Of a DNA stretch of 25,946 nt, positions 9,245 through 19,933 are shown one piece after another; position 1 is the stretch's first letter; each line of letters opens with the position of its first letter. A program made the translations under genes and the position numbers. The stretch comes from Anaeromyces robustus. Taxonomy: Eukaryota; Neocallimastigomycota; Neocallimastigomycetes; Neocallimastigales; Neocallimastigaceae. The stretch lies in the NCBI GenBank assembly GCA_002104895.1, contig MCFG01000292.1, forward strand, positions 62,501-88,446, in the 5' to 3' direction. The notes beneath the pieces are model-generated. The model saw nothing but the letters and a program-made list of their open reading frames with translations. It was not told the origin of the DNA and ran no database searches.

Positions 9245-10140
9245 ATACTTATGATTCATAATTATGCATGATCATTGAGATAACTAGTTTAAAATATATC
9301 AGAATACAATGCTATTGTCACAAATTGACATTTAATTATATATACTATAATGGATTTTATCTATTTGTAATAGAATGTATTAAGCAAAATTCAATAATTG
9401 ATATATGAATGAATATCATCATAAAAAATTTTAATAAAGTTTTAATTTTGAATCATTAAAAATTTCTTTTTTTTTTTCTCTTTTTTTGAATAATAATATC
9501 ATAAGTAAAAATTAGTATTGTTAAAATAAAACTTAATATAAAAATTAATATAAAAAATTAATATAAAAAAGTTTAATTATAGACATTTAAAATAAAAAAA
9601 AAAGTGAAGCCTTTAAAAAATCCGATAATTTGATAATTCACACATTATTTTTTAGATTTATTTTCTTTTATGTTATGGCACTCTATGAAATGGAGTTATA
9701 AACCTTAATTAATAATAAAATTATATAACATCTATTTATGTTATAATAGAATAAATAATTTTTATGTTATAATAGAATAAATTATTAATATTTTTATAAA
9801 TTATTTGATAGTTTAAAAGTTAAAAAAAAAAAAAAAAAATAAAGTTTTATTTTAAAAAATTAATTTAATTAAAATAAAAATAATTTTTTTTTCCCACTTC
9901 ATATACAAAAATAATAATAATAATAATAATAGTAATAGTAATAAAATTGTATACAACTTTTCATAACTAATGAACAAAATTTTTAATGAATTTTCCTTAA
10001 CATAAAAGGAAAATTTTTCAAAAATTTAATAAATAATAAATAATAAATAATAAATTAACATTAATTAACATTGAATTGAATTATTTTTAATGTTAAGTTA
10101 TTTATTTATTAACAATATTAACAAATAATTAAACTTTTTT
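9245..10140. repeat. Composite dispersed repeat, copy 2 (rearranged)
   Basis: The blocks appear as R2 inverted (about 9245-9469; CATGATCATTGAGATAA... GAATCATTAAAAATTTC), then R3 direct (9508-9680; TTAGTATTGTTAAAATAAAA... AAGTGAAGCC... TATGTTATGGCAC), then B direct (9944-10020; ATTGTATACAAC... AATGAACAAAA... CATAAAAGGAAAAT), then X inverted (about 10100-10140). Relative to copy 1 the outer blocks are swapped and inverted while the central pair keeps its orientation. The R2 blocks align through most of their length at roughly 80% by eye. Confidence 0.6.
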
Positions 10141-11485
10141 ATTATTAAAATAAAAAGAATACATTTTAAATAATAAATAACAATAAATATATGATCATCA
10201 TTATTATTATATTTTAATGAATGTAGATTATGACAAAAAATGATAATATATTATTAGTAAATTAATAAATTGAAACCGAGACACAAGTCAATGTCTTATA
10301 TAGATAGGCATATCAACCTATCAAAATATGCATATCTCTTTGTCTTGTCTCCACTACAAATATTCAGCTAATGGTGTGGTTATAAATATGTTTTTTTTTT
10401 TATAATTGTATTTACATTTTTTTTTTAAAATATTAAATACAAAACAATAAATTTTAAATACAAAACAAATAAATAGCCTACAAAATAATGAATTTACTTT
10501 ATTATTACAAATTTATTTATTTTTATTTATTTTTTATTTATATTCTTAAATTTACATTTTACTAAAATTTATGTATATATCTTATAAAATATGTTCAAAT
10601 AATATATATATATATATTTAATATATATATTTTTTAATATTTCTTCATATTTTTTTTTTTTAAATATTTATATATTTTTAAACAAGTAAAAAAAATTATT
10701 ATTATTTTCTTGTTATTCGAATTGTCGCACATGGAAAAAATTTTATTTATTTCAAAACATTTTAACTATGAGATAAGATTTAGGAAAAAAGAAAAAAAAA
10801 ATAAAAAAACTTAATACTTATTATCATTAATGTTTAATAAATTTTTTTTATTTATTTATGTATGTATGTATGTATTTATGTACTTATTTATTTATTTATT
10901 TATTTATTGCTTTTTTTTTTATATTCAAAAAATTATACATAAAATTAATAATAAAAAGTTGAATAGTCGAATTTATTAATTCTCTATACTACTTCATAAA
11001 TATATATAAATTATACAGTAATAATTTAATTGTATTATATATTTATATATTTTTTTTTTATTTGTATTTAACTTGACATAATTAATTGATTAAGTTTAAA
11101 AAAAATATTAATTTTATTATATAATTTTAACATTTTTAAACATTTATTAGAAAAAAATATCAACAATAATAATTGAAATAATAATATAAAATGTATTTTT
11201 TTATATTATTATTTAAATTATATAGTATAGTTAGTATCAATTAACTCTTCAAAACACAAATTTTTGGAATATAGAGTGAAAAATTATGAATTTTATTTAT
11301 TATTTATTTAATTTATTTTATTTATTATTTATTTAATTTTTTTTTTTCATAATTACATTTTTATTTATTTTAATTAGAATATTTCAACACCATTTTATAA
11401 AAAAAAAAATATAAATTTTCATTTACATTAATAATTTAATTGTATAATTTATATTTTTCTTTTTTTTTTTTTCCCTCGAAAAAAT
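10141..11485. other. A/T-rich non-coding stretch
   Basis: No gene recognised. Around 10268-10378 the composition is more mixed and contains a local inverted repeat (GATAGG...CCTATC, about 10301-10320) and, on the minus strand, a CTATATAAG word, but no reading frame goes with it. The remainder is A/T simple sequence. Confidence 0.65.
10848..10908. repeat. TATG/TTTA tetranucleotide array
   Basis: A (TTTA)n tract with an inner block of TATG units (about 10856-10882). Confidence 0.85.
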
Positions 11486-11717
11486 TCAGTTATTAGCAGG
11501 TAAAACACAACAATAACCACTATCACAGTCTGGAATATATTTTGATACATCTTCTCCACCCCTTCTATAACATTCACTGACACTGCTCAAACATAGAGTA
11601 TAATTAATTGGTCTACCATCAGCACCTTGGGCATCGTTCACCAATACCAGGAGGCCTAGCTATAGTTGATCCAATGAAAAATAATGATGATAAAAATAAT
11701 TCAATGTTGAAACGCAT
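11486..11717 (-). pseudogene. Small secreted cysteine-rich peptide, frameshifted
   Basis: On the minus strand an ATG at 11717-11715 opens a peptide starting MRFNIELFLSSLFFIGSTIA, a typical secretion signal (short polar start, hydrophobic core, small residues before the expected cut). It runs on as RPPGIGE. A shift of one base near 11635 then joins a second frame reading DAQGADGRPINYTLCLSS, SECYRRGGEDVSK, IPDCDSGYCCVLPANN, with stop TGA at 11488-11486. The mature part would be about 55 residues with five cysteines including a CC pair. The 232-bp span is one base more than a multiple of three, so a one-base insertion explains the break. An intron is unlikely because the only GT...AG pair bridging the site would leave about 22 nt. 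Base composition is far less A/T-rich than the flanks, which supports a real or recently real gene. I do not recognise the family. Confidence 0.55.
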
Positions 11718-12462
11718 TTTCAATTTTATACCTTTTAAATTATTCTTCTATAAGTTTTTTTTTTTTTTTTTTAAATTTAATTTTAAAAAAAAAAAAATTT
11801 ATTTTATGTTGGATTAAATTTTCTTCTTTTTATACTTTTTTTTTTATTATTACAAAAGTAGATAATATTTTAAGTTATTTCCAAAATAAGATAAAAATAA
11901 TAATACAAAAAAAAATTAAATATCGTTGTATTACATTATTATATGATAAAAGACCATAAGAACAAAAATAAAAAGAATGAAAAGATGTTTAAACTCTTTT
12001 TAATATTGTTGAACTCTTTTTTTAGTATTGTTGAACCTTTTTTTAATATTCTTGAGTTCGTATGTAAAAGTTAATGGAAATAAATATTTTATTATTTTTT
12101 ATGTTTTTTTTTTTTTTGTTTTTTTGTGTTTAGGCTATTTCATTAGTTCTTTTTTGATATTTAGTTTAATTAAATAAATAAAAAAAAATATTAAATAAAA
12201 AAAAAATGTTTTTATTTAATAAATATAAAAAAATGTTTTTTAATATTTTTTTAATATACTAAAAATACAAAAATAATATAATAAAAAAAATTATTATTAT
12301 TCTTTCGAATGAATGGCATTAAAATATTATTCTTTTTTTTATGCATTAATTTTTATGCATAAAAAAAATTTATATAAAAAAACAAACAAAAAAAAAAAAA
12401 TAAAGAAAAAAAATATTACATCATAAATAATAATTATCATTTCAGAATTTTCTATTTAATTT

Positions 12463-12552
12463 ATAATAATAAATAATAAATAATAAATAAATAATAAATA
12501 AAAAAAAATATATAATAAATAATAAATAAATTAATAATAAATAAATTAATAA

Positions 12553-12584
<32 letters not shown>

Positions 12585-12692
12585 AAATAATAAATAATAA
12601 ATAATAAATAATAAATAAATTAATAATAAATAAATAAATAATAAATAAATAAATAAATAAATAAATAATAATTAGATAAATAAATAAATAAA
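12463..12692. repeat. AATA/ATAAATA array
   Basis: About 230 bp of AATA-type repeats with periodic AAT phase slips. Confidence 0.9.
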
Positions 12693-13560
12693 ATTGTTGA
12701 ACAATATTATTTATTTATTAAATAATTATTTATTAAATAATAATAATAAATAATAAATTGAAAAAATAATTTTAAAAAAAACTTTTTTTAAAAATTAAAT
12801 TTTCCATAAAATTATGTGAAACTTTTTTTTTTATTCCTTTTATTATGTTTAATTAATTTAAAAAAAAATAATTTAAAAAAAAGAACCAATGAATGATGTT
12901 GAAGATGAATTTTTTTTTATTTTAATTTTTTAATTTTTTATTTTAATTCATAATTTTTTATTTTAATTTATAATAATAAATGTTTTGATTTATTTTTACA
13001 AAAAAGCACATGGTTAATAGTGAAATACTCTTTTTTTTTTTTTTTTTTTTTAATATTTTTATTTCTCATTTTAAAATAATAAATAAACGAACGAACAAAC
13101 AAACAAATTTAATAAATATCTATCAAAATTAATAATAGTTGATATATTTTATTTAATATTTAATATAATATATTATAATAGTTTTTATATAAATTAGTAA
13201 ATTATACAAGTCATTTTATGTATTATATATGTATATACATAAATAACATATATAATACATAAATAACACATAAATAACATATATATTATATATATTATAT
13301 ATTATATATATTATATATTATATATTATATATATTAAATATTAAATATTAAATATTATATATATATATATATTTAATATTTAATATATAAATCATAATAA
13401 ATTATAATAATAAATTTATAATCTATTATTTTAAAGAAATAAAATTTATTCATTTATTTATATATAATAAATGAATAAATTTATTATATATAATAAAATA
13501 TTACATCACATGTATTATTTTATTATATTATTATACTATTATATATTATTATAATGCAAT

Positions 13561-13561
<1 letters not shown>

Positions 13562-13604
<43 letters not shown>

Positions 13605-13630
13605 TTATTTATTTATTTATTTATTTATTT

Positions 13631-13682
<52 letters not shown>

Positions 13683-13684
13683 TT
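13562..13684. repeat. TTTA array
   Basis: About 120 bp of TTAT/TTTA repeats with two TTATTATT interruptions. Confidence 0.9.
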
Positions 13685-13833
13685 AAAAAAAAAAATAAAT
13701 AAATAAATGGTTTTACTTAATATTTTCAAAATGATCAATTTCAACATATTTTATTTTAAATTTTCAACCTCTACTTTCAATAAAAGTATTAATACATTAT
13801 TTTTATAATTACAAAAAAATTTGTTAAAATAAT

Positions 13834-14942
13834 TTATATTACAAGTTTCATTACATTACATATTACAATTTTATAATATTTTATTTCAATATGTTTATTA
13901 TTCTTTGGATTTATATAACTAACTACATTTATTAGATATATAAATTGCAGCTTGGTTATTTGCTTTAATTGTAATGCTTTTTCTTTTTTTTTTTTTAAAC
14001 CTAATTCATTAAATATATTTTTATACCATATATAGCATTCTTTTGCACACATTACCTATAGATAAGGAAACAAGAAGATCTACAACCGGATTTTTTAATA
14101 GAATTAGGAACAGGTCTTACTAATTGGTATTCTTAGAAAGCTGGTTTACAATTTTCCATATAACAAATCTTTTTTAAGATATCGATTTAAATATTTCTTT
14201 TGGTGAAGAAGGGTATCCATCTTCCAATTTTTTCGAATTTTATACCTACTATAATGTAATCTTCAGGTCCAATATCTGTTATTTCAAAATTTATTTTTTT
14301 TAAAAGTTTTTTTTTTTTAGTATTTAAAATTTCATCATTAGTACCTTGCTCATAAGATTATCATCTACCATAAACTCTTTAACATGCAGATAATTTTAAA
14401 ATTTCTTTATTTTTCTTAATATAAACACATGAACGACGACCACTAACTTTCGCGAAATTTATATTTAATAATACTTCGTTTAATTTTTCATTCCAGACGC
14501 GCGACACAATTACTTAAGACCATACAAAGCCCTTGTTTAATTTCCAATAGCATTTTTTTTTTATAATCTTTGTGACCTATTTGGTGCTTGCATATAAATA
14601 TCTTCCTTTAAAGCTGCATTTAAATCTACTGTTTTTTAATATCCAATTGATGGATATCATAATCCATAATAAACTGCTAAACTTGTTATTATCCTTAAAT
14701 GATTTTTTTGTTTTAATGTTGGTGAAAATGGATCATAATAATATTTAACCTAGTTCTTTGTTGTTGTAAAAACCACGTTGCTACTAATCTTGCTTTTCCT
14801 TTTAATTATATTTCCATCAGAATCAAATTTATATGTAAAAACCCACCTTGAGGTAATTACATTAGCACCTTTTTAGAACTTCAAAAACTGTTGTATATAC
14901 TTTTAATTTGTTAATCCTATCTAATTCATTATTTATGGCCTA
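13834..14942 (-). pseudogene. Decayed Ty1/copia pol (RT and RNase H)
   Basis: Minus-strand frames with stops and shifts read as a Ty1/copia polymerase. From 14942 down: INNELDRINKLKVYTTV; SRWVFTYKFDSDGNIIKRKARLVA (seen as RWVFTYKFDSDGN and IIKRKARLVA); HQLDIK and VDLNAALKEDIYMQAP, the motif A region; a KGL-like stretch; MVDDNL at about 14371-14354, equivalent to the YVDD catalytic motif; ITDIGPEDYIIVGIKFE; then ILKKICYMENCKP, the conserved connection segment ending at 14142. Beyond a small inverted piece (14058-14142) the RNase H end continues: WYKNIFNELGL, NNQAAIYISN and NNKHIEIKYYKI, ending near 13834. At least three frame changes and several stops show it is dead. No LTRs or gag were found, so only the 3' half of pol remains. 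Confidence 0.8.
14058..14142 (+). pseudogene. Inverted piece of copia RNase H
   Basis: On the plus strand, opposite to the flanking copia sequence, DKETRRSTTGF reads at 14061-14093 and, after one extra T in the T-run at 14091-14096, LIELGTGLTNWYS reads at 14095-14133, followed by TAG and KAG. This is the typical RRST-G...SW-SK start of copia RNase H. In an intact element it should lie on the minus strand between the CKP segment and the WYKNIFNELG segment, which is exactly where it sits but turned round. Confidence 0.7.
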
Positions 14943-15023
14943 AAAATATTAAAAAAAATATATATATATATATATAAGTAATAGAGAGAATTCTATTATA
15001 AATTATTTAGTATTTTACAAAGA

Positions 15024-16270
15024 ATTATCAAATTGGTATATATAAATGGTACCTTATATTTTAAGAAAGATGATCAATATTAAAAAGTTATTTATAAAGA
15101 TGAGGATAAAAAAGATATAATTAATCGAGTTCATCAAACAGGTTATGAAGGTACAGAAAAGAAAGTCCAAAGAATTATAAATTCTTATTATTGGCCTGAC
15201 ATCTGGAATGATGTCAGAATGTGGATTAAGTCTTGTCGTAAATGTCAACCTTGCAGACCACAAACTCTTTTCCTAAAAATGTTAAAGACAATGTTATTTC
15301 TGTCGAACAACCTTTTACTAAAATAGGACTTGATATAATTTTAGTCCTTTACCAATTACAAAAACAAGAAAATTCATATATAATTATTCTTGTCGATTAC
15401 TACACTAAATGGGTTGAAGCTAAACCACTTCCCAATATTAAATCTGAAGAAGTAATAATAAAATTTTTAATTGAAATTATTACTCAACATGGTCCACCAG
15501 AAATAATTGTTACTGATAATGGTAATTCTTTTATTTCTGATATAACTAAAATGATGATTGATTTATATATGGGTTTTGAGTTTACTTTATTTCTCCATAT
15601 CATCTAGAATCTAATGGAATGACAGAAAATAGGAACTAAAAAATTGGAAAAATTTTCTAAAATTATTAGCTGAAAATGAAAGGGAATGGGATAAATATTT
15701 ACCATTTACATTATGGGCTTTTAAGACCTACTAAAAAAAATCTAAAACAAAATTTAGTAGTTTTGAACTTCTTTATAGAAGAAGAAGTAGTTGGCCTTTA
15801 GAAGTAATGTTTCCAAATATCTACAAAGATCAGAAATGAAACTGAGGGAAAAAATATTATATTTTTCGACGATTTTTTTAAGACATCAAAATTGGGTAAA
15901 ACAAAAAATTACTGAATATTCTTATTATGCCAACCAATACTGGGAACATAGAATAGGTTTATCAAAAGCTTTAAACGAAAAAAAAATTATAAACCTTGGT
16001 GATTATGCTATGGATTCGACTTATATAGGATGCAATAAAATTAAATCCTTATTTTATTTTTATGGTCGTCCATAATAAAGTATTAAAATAAACAAAAATT
16101 CAATACTTTTAAGTTCTAAAGAAGATCCACAAAAACAGATAAACTCTTTGATAGAAATGTTCACATTAAAAAAATGTTTTTTCCTTACATTCTTTCTGAA
16201 CAAAATTTAACTTCAAGGGACGAAGAAGTTCAATCTTAACCACCGAGGAATTGATAAACAATTTATAAAT
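15024..16270 (+). pseudogene. Decayed Ty3/gypsy integrase
   Basis: The 3' end of a Ty3/gypsy pol. NGTLYFKKDDQ and DIINRVHQTGYEG start at about 15045, followed by YYWPDIWNDVRMWIKSCRKCQ: the zinc-binding domain, in which the second histidine of the usual GH-G is tyrosine (GYEG). One base is lost at 15270-15271. The core then has GLDII (D at 15332), DYYTKWVEAKPL, TDNGNSF (D at 15515) and, after another shift near 15591, SPYHLESNGMTEN (E at 15625), so all three catalytic acids survive but in different frames. WDKYLPFTLWAF and SFELLYRR follow (15689-15780), then INLGDYAM and FYFYGRP (about 15993-16072), matching the GPY/F module. VHIKKMFFPYILSEQNL and TTEELINNL lead to a stop near 16270. At least four frame changes and several stops are present. 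No LTR was found. Confidence 0.8.
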
Positions 16271-17544
16271 AAGAATTAATTATAATATTTGATTTTTAAG
16301 GTTACATAAAAAAAAATAACTTAAAAAAAATTAGATTAATATCAATTAAATTATTTTATTTTATCAAAAATTTATAATTAAATTAACTTTCATTTTCAAA
16401 AATGTTTCTAGAAAAAAAAAAAAAAAAAAAAAAAAAAAATAAAAATTTAATTTATCAAAAATTAAAATCTACAATTCTTCCTCAAAATTAATAAAATTAA
16501 TTTTTATAACTTTCGAGAAATTACTTTTTATTATGAATAAAACGAAATAAATTACACTTTAAAAGTGTAAACACTTAAAAAACAAAAATAAAAATTTTAT
16601 TATAATTCTTTTCTCATTGTTTCGTTGTCTTCTTCTAAAATAAAGGTTTGATAGCCATTGTGAGTTAGTTAGAATATTAATTACAGTTAAACTTCCAGTT
16701 AATTGAAGTAGTCCCCATTAAGAAGAGTTGGAGTTATAGAAGTTGGATGTTGGTGTTGTGGAAAAACAAGGGTTTTCTAAATTCGTAGTAATTTGGTTCA
16801 TTGAAGAGTTCAATTTCTTACCAAGGAATTTTTAGCAGAGTCAGGGGTTGATCAAGTGGGTAGCATCTATTACTACGTTTATTTTTAAATTATTATTTTA
16901 CAGAAGACATTTTAAAAATATTTATTTTAAAAATTATAAAATTATTTTACTTTTTAAATTTATGAAACTTAGAACCCTAATAAAATATTTCAGCATTTTT
17001 ATTAGAATTTATTATATTATTAAAATTGATTTTCATTGAATTTCAATTTCAAATAATTTTCCAAAAAAAAAATTTCTTATAATAATAATTTATTATAAAA
17101 AAAATTAAAAGATTTCATAACTTTTGTTAAAAATAAATATAACTTTTGTTAACTTTGTGAGAGTAAAAAAATCGTGATTTATAATATTATGTTATTTATT
17201 TTTTTTGTATTTTCTGTTTGACAACATTCGAAATTGAAATGAGTTAAATTAATTTCGAAAAATTTGATCAATTTTAAAATTTGATCAAAATTGAAATTTT
17301 AATTTTAAATTTTAAATTTTAAATTTTAAATTTTAAAATTTTAATATTTAAATTAATAATATGTTATAATATATTGTAATATATTATAACAATTTAATTT
17401 AATTATATATATTTAATTATGTATATATATAAAAAAATATAAAAATATAATAATTATAACACGATGATAACAATAAAATATAAATATTAATACTAGTAAT
17501 GATATAAAAATATTTTTTTTATATCATAATATTAAATAAGGAAT
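16271..17544. other. Non-coding flank of the gypsy remnant
   Basis: No gene. A run of 28 A lies at 16412-16439. From about 16610 to 16860 the base composition is more mixed (for example GAAGTTGGATGTTGGTGTTG) and could be LTR or untranslated remains of the gypsy element, but no matching second LTR is seen. 17300-17342 is an (AAATTTT)n array. Confidence 0.5.
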
Positions 17545-17914
<370 letters not shown>

Positions 17915-17996
17915 TAAAATACCTGATGTGAAAATTCACAAAAAAAAAAAATAAAAAAATAAAAAAATTTTTCACATAAAATAAAAAAAAAAAAAA

Positions 17997-18051
17997 AAAT
18001 TTCCGCACAAAATAAATGTTTTTTTTTTTTTTTTTTTTTTTGCGGAAATTT
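17997..18051. repeat. 11-bp inverted repeat at the edge of repeat P
   Basis: AAATTTCCGCA (17997-18007) and TGCGGAAATTT (18041-18051) are exact reverse complements, separated by 33 nt that are mostly a T-run. The same AATTTCCGCACAAAA word ends repeat P at 8.2 kb, where only one arm exists. Confidence 0.8.
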
Positions 18052-18200
18052 AACGTCATTAGAGAAAAAAAAAATTTTTTTTTTGTTATTTTAATTAGAT
18101 GAATATTTTCATGTATTTTTTTTTTTTTCCTTTATCATTATTTCTTTAAAGAATTCATTAGGAATAATGATAAAGGAAAATAAATTCAGTATGAATTTTT
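18040..18200 (-). repeat. Dispersed repeat P, copy 2 (inverted relative to 8.0-8.2 kb)
   Basis: TGCGGAAATTTAACGTCATT, TTAATTAGATGAATATTTTC, CTTTAAAGAATTC and AAATTCAGTATGAA are the reverse complement of the copy at 8000-8195, in the same order. This copy contains an 18-bp hairpin (18125-18180) not seen in copy 1. Confidence 0.7.
18125..18180. repeat. Perfect 18-bp inverted repeat
   Basis: TTTTCCTTTATCATTATT (18125-18142) and AATAATGATAAAGGAAAA (18163-18180) are exact reverse complements. The 20-nt loop includes the palindrome TCTTTAAAGA and a GAATTC. Confidence 0.85.
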
Positions 18201-18253
18201 TTTTTTTTTTTTAGACTAAGGAAGAGAATACACTTTTTAGTGTTTTATTTATT
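18196..18253 (-). other. LINE-like 3' terminus without a coding body
   Basis: On the minus strand, AATAAA words at 18253-18244 are followed by CTTAGTCT and a run of 17 A (the T-run 18196-18212). The AGTCT-poly(A) junction is the same as in LINE-A (7293-7324) and LINE-D (18340-18356). It may be the tail of a very short insertion or of a non-autonomous element using the same machinery. Confidence 0.4.
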
Positions 18254-18339
18254 AATAAAATTTGTTTTATACATTTAGATAAGTACATAAAAAAATGAGA
18301 TAATTATAAAAAAGTAAAAAATTCTTATTTACTAAAATA

Positions 18340-19640
18340 TTTTTTTTTTTTAGACTATTATTTATTAAAAAATAAATTAAAATTACGAATATCTAATATA
18401 AAGAAAAATATAAAAAAATTTTTGTTCCTCTTTATCGAAATGCAGCTCTTCCAATGCTGAAATTCCACCAAGAAGGAATATTAATAATTTTTGATTAATA
18501 TATTTTTTATAATCTGAAGTAGATGTGTTGTTGTTTAATAAGGAATGAGTCCTTATTTTTTCTGAGAATTTACTGTAAAGGTCATTGATGAAATTAAGTG
18601 AATTCCATCTAACTGAAGAGAAGTAAGGGCATTCAAATATCCAATGTTCAAATGATTGATCACCTTGTTGGCAACAAGGACAATAAGAAGGACATTCTTT
18701 TAACACCCTTTGACTTTTAAATGCTATTTTTGAGTTATATTCATAACCACAGCGTAAACGTATAATCCATTTAATACCTAAATTAATATTAGGAAACTCA
18801 TAACCAAGCATAATAAGATATTTAGCATTACAATATTTATTTCTATCATAGTTTTTTCCTTTGATTCCTTGCTTACTAGATAGATCATTCCAATACCAAT
18901 TCTTGATTTCTTTATATTTAGTGACTTTCTTGCCTTTGAGTTTAGAGGTAAGCATTTTAGATCGCATAGCCCAAGAAGAAAATCCATTGATTTTTCTGCA
19001 GTTCACAACCAGGTCTTTGATAATGCAATTGGAATCCTTTCCATTTTATAAAACATTTAACTTGCCTAGCAGCGCAAACACCAGCGATAGGAGGTATCTG
19101 GAAATCACGAGAGAGAGCATAAGTGCTCATAGTAGGATTTCGTACGTAACAGTAAGTGTTATCCAAAGAAATATCTTCAACATTATTAAGGAGCGGTTTT
19201 TTCTTATTAAAAGAGTCAATACACCAAAACATACCTGTATTTATTAGGGTTTGAATTTTTTTAGAGTTTTTTTGATTGGAGCCAAGAAGGGGAGCATAGT
19301 ACAAGGGTTTGCTAATAACATAAGATTGTAATACCTGTTTTTTAAAAGCTAATGGTATACTCCTATTTCTGAAAAAATTATAAAGAGAATATAAAGAATT
19401 TCTAGTTTTAGTATACATATTTTCAATAATAATATCTAAAGATAAATCATTAGAAAAAGGAATGCCAAGATATGTATAACATGAAACTTGAGGTATAGGG
19501 TTCATATTAATGTGAAAAACTGGTTCTCTGTAATTAGGAGGTGTAATGTAATCATAAGGTTTAATAACCATAGTAGCACATTTTTGGACTCCAAAGGACA
19601 TCTCATTAATATTAGCCCAGTAAGAATAATTAAAAAAGAA
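18340..19640 (-). mobile_element. LINE-D: truncated, frameshifted LINE copy
   Basis: Homology to LINE-A and LINE-B begins at the residue W of WANINEMSFG (19619), just after the point where the FADD motif should be, so endonuclease and all RT catalytic residues are gone. Homology is lost again soon after KEEQKFF (about 18425), so the last part of the C-terminal module is missing too. A short 3' region has AATAAA at 18366-18361, then TAATAGTCT and 12 A (T-run 18340-18351). The sequence is closer to LINE-A than to LINE-B in the segment after WANINEM (NYREP compared with NYSDP), and it shares the AGTCT terminus with LINE-A. Confidence 0.75.
18383..19619 (-). pseudogene. LINE-D reverse transcriptase C-terminal remnant
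   Basis: Two overlapping minus-strand frames make up one former frame. The upstream one reads from WANINEMSFGVQKCATMV through CYTYLGIPF and PPIAGVCAARQVKCFIKWK. An extra G at 19036-19037 then shifts it, and it ends at 18957. The downstream frame continues with SNCIIKDLVVNC (aligning with SNCIISKLV of LINE-B), YWNDL, GIKWIIRLRCGYEYNSKIA, and the zinc motif C-x2-C-x8-H-x4-C (18682-18629; CPCC...EHWIFEC), then FLLGG and KEEQKFF, stopping at 18383. It encodes no RT active site and is not functional. Confidence 0.85.
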
Positions 19641-19817
19641 GAAATCAAATACTCATAATAAATAAAAAAAGAAATATAAATAAGAATAAATATTTATAGT
19701 CAAAATATAAATAAAATTAACATTCCCATAGTGAATAATGACGGTAATTCAGAGTGATTACTAATGCATACTTAAATGAACAATTACTATACTTGTTAAA
19801 AAACCCTCATTATATTT

Positions 19818-19876
19818 GTTAACTTTACCACTTTTTCGCACCAGTACTGTGGTTCTAATTTTCTCGAAAAGTTAAC
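19818..19876. repeat. 9-bp inverted repeat, first of a pair
   Basis: GTTAACTTT (19818-19826) and AAAGTTAAC (19868-19876), 41 nt apart. Confidence 0.7.
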
Positions 19877-19879
19877 AGC

Positions 19880-19933
19880 CCCTTGCAGCGATTTACATAA
19901 TTCATTACATAAACCGAGTACGCCCTGCAAGGG
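19880..19933. repeat. 9-bp inverted repeat, second of a pair
   Basis: CCCTTGCAG (19880-19888) and CTGCAAGGG (19925-19933), 36 nt apart. It begins four bases after the previous hairpin ends and is unusually G/C-rich for this window. Confidence 0.75.

Larger units (their letters stand above)
11718..13833. other. A/T-rich non-coding stretch
   Basis: No gene. It contains AATA and TTTA arrays, an ATATTAAATATT-type palindromic tract (about 13264-13390), and long T-runs (for example about 13031-13050). Confidence 0.75.

Noticed and set aside
10268-10378. Small gene or promoter on the minus strand (CTATATAAG word)
   Set aside because: No reading frame or RNA-gene structure follows it, and TATA-like words are frequent in this DNA.
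11608-11817. 69-codon plus-strand frame
   Set aside because: Lies opposite the secreted-peptide frames and ends in poly-Phe/Lys; the minus strand gives the better explanation.
15054-15263. 69-codon minus-strand frame
   Set aside because: Shadow of the gypsy integrase zinc domain on the plus strand.
16610-16860. 3' LTR of the gypsy remnant
   Set aside because: Composition is suggestive, but there is no second copy in the window and no clear TG...CA ends.
16848-17039. 63-codon plus-strand frame
   Set aside because: Phe/Ile/Lys-rich translation of A/T-rich DNA with no link to the gypsy pol frames.
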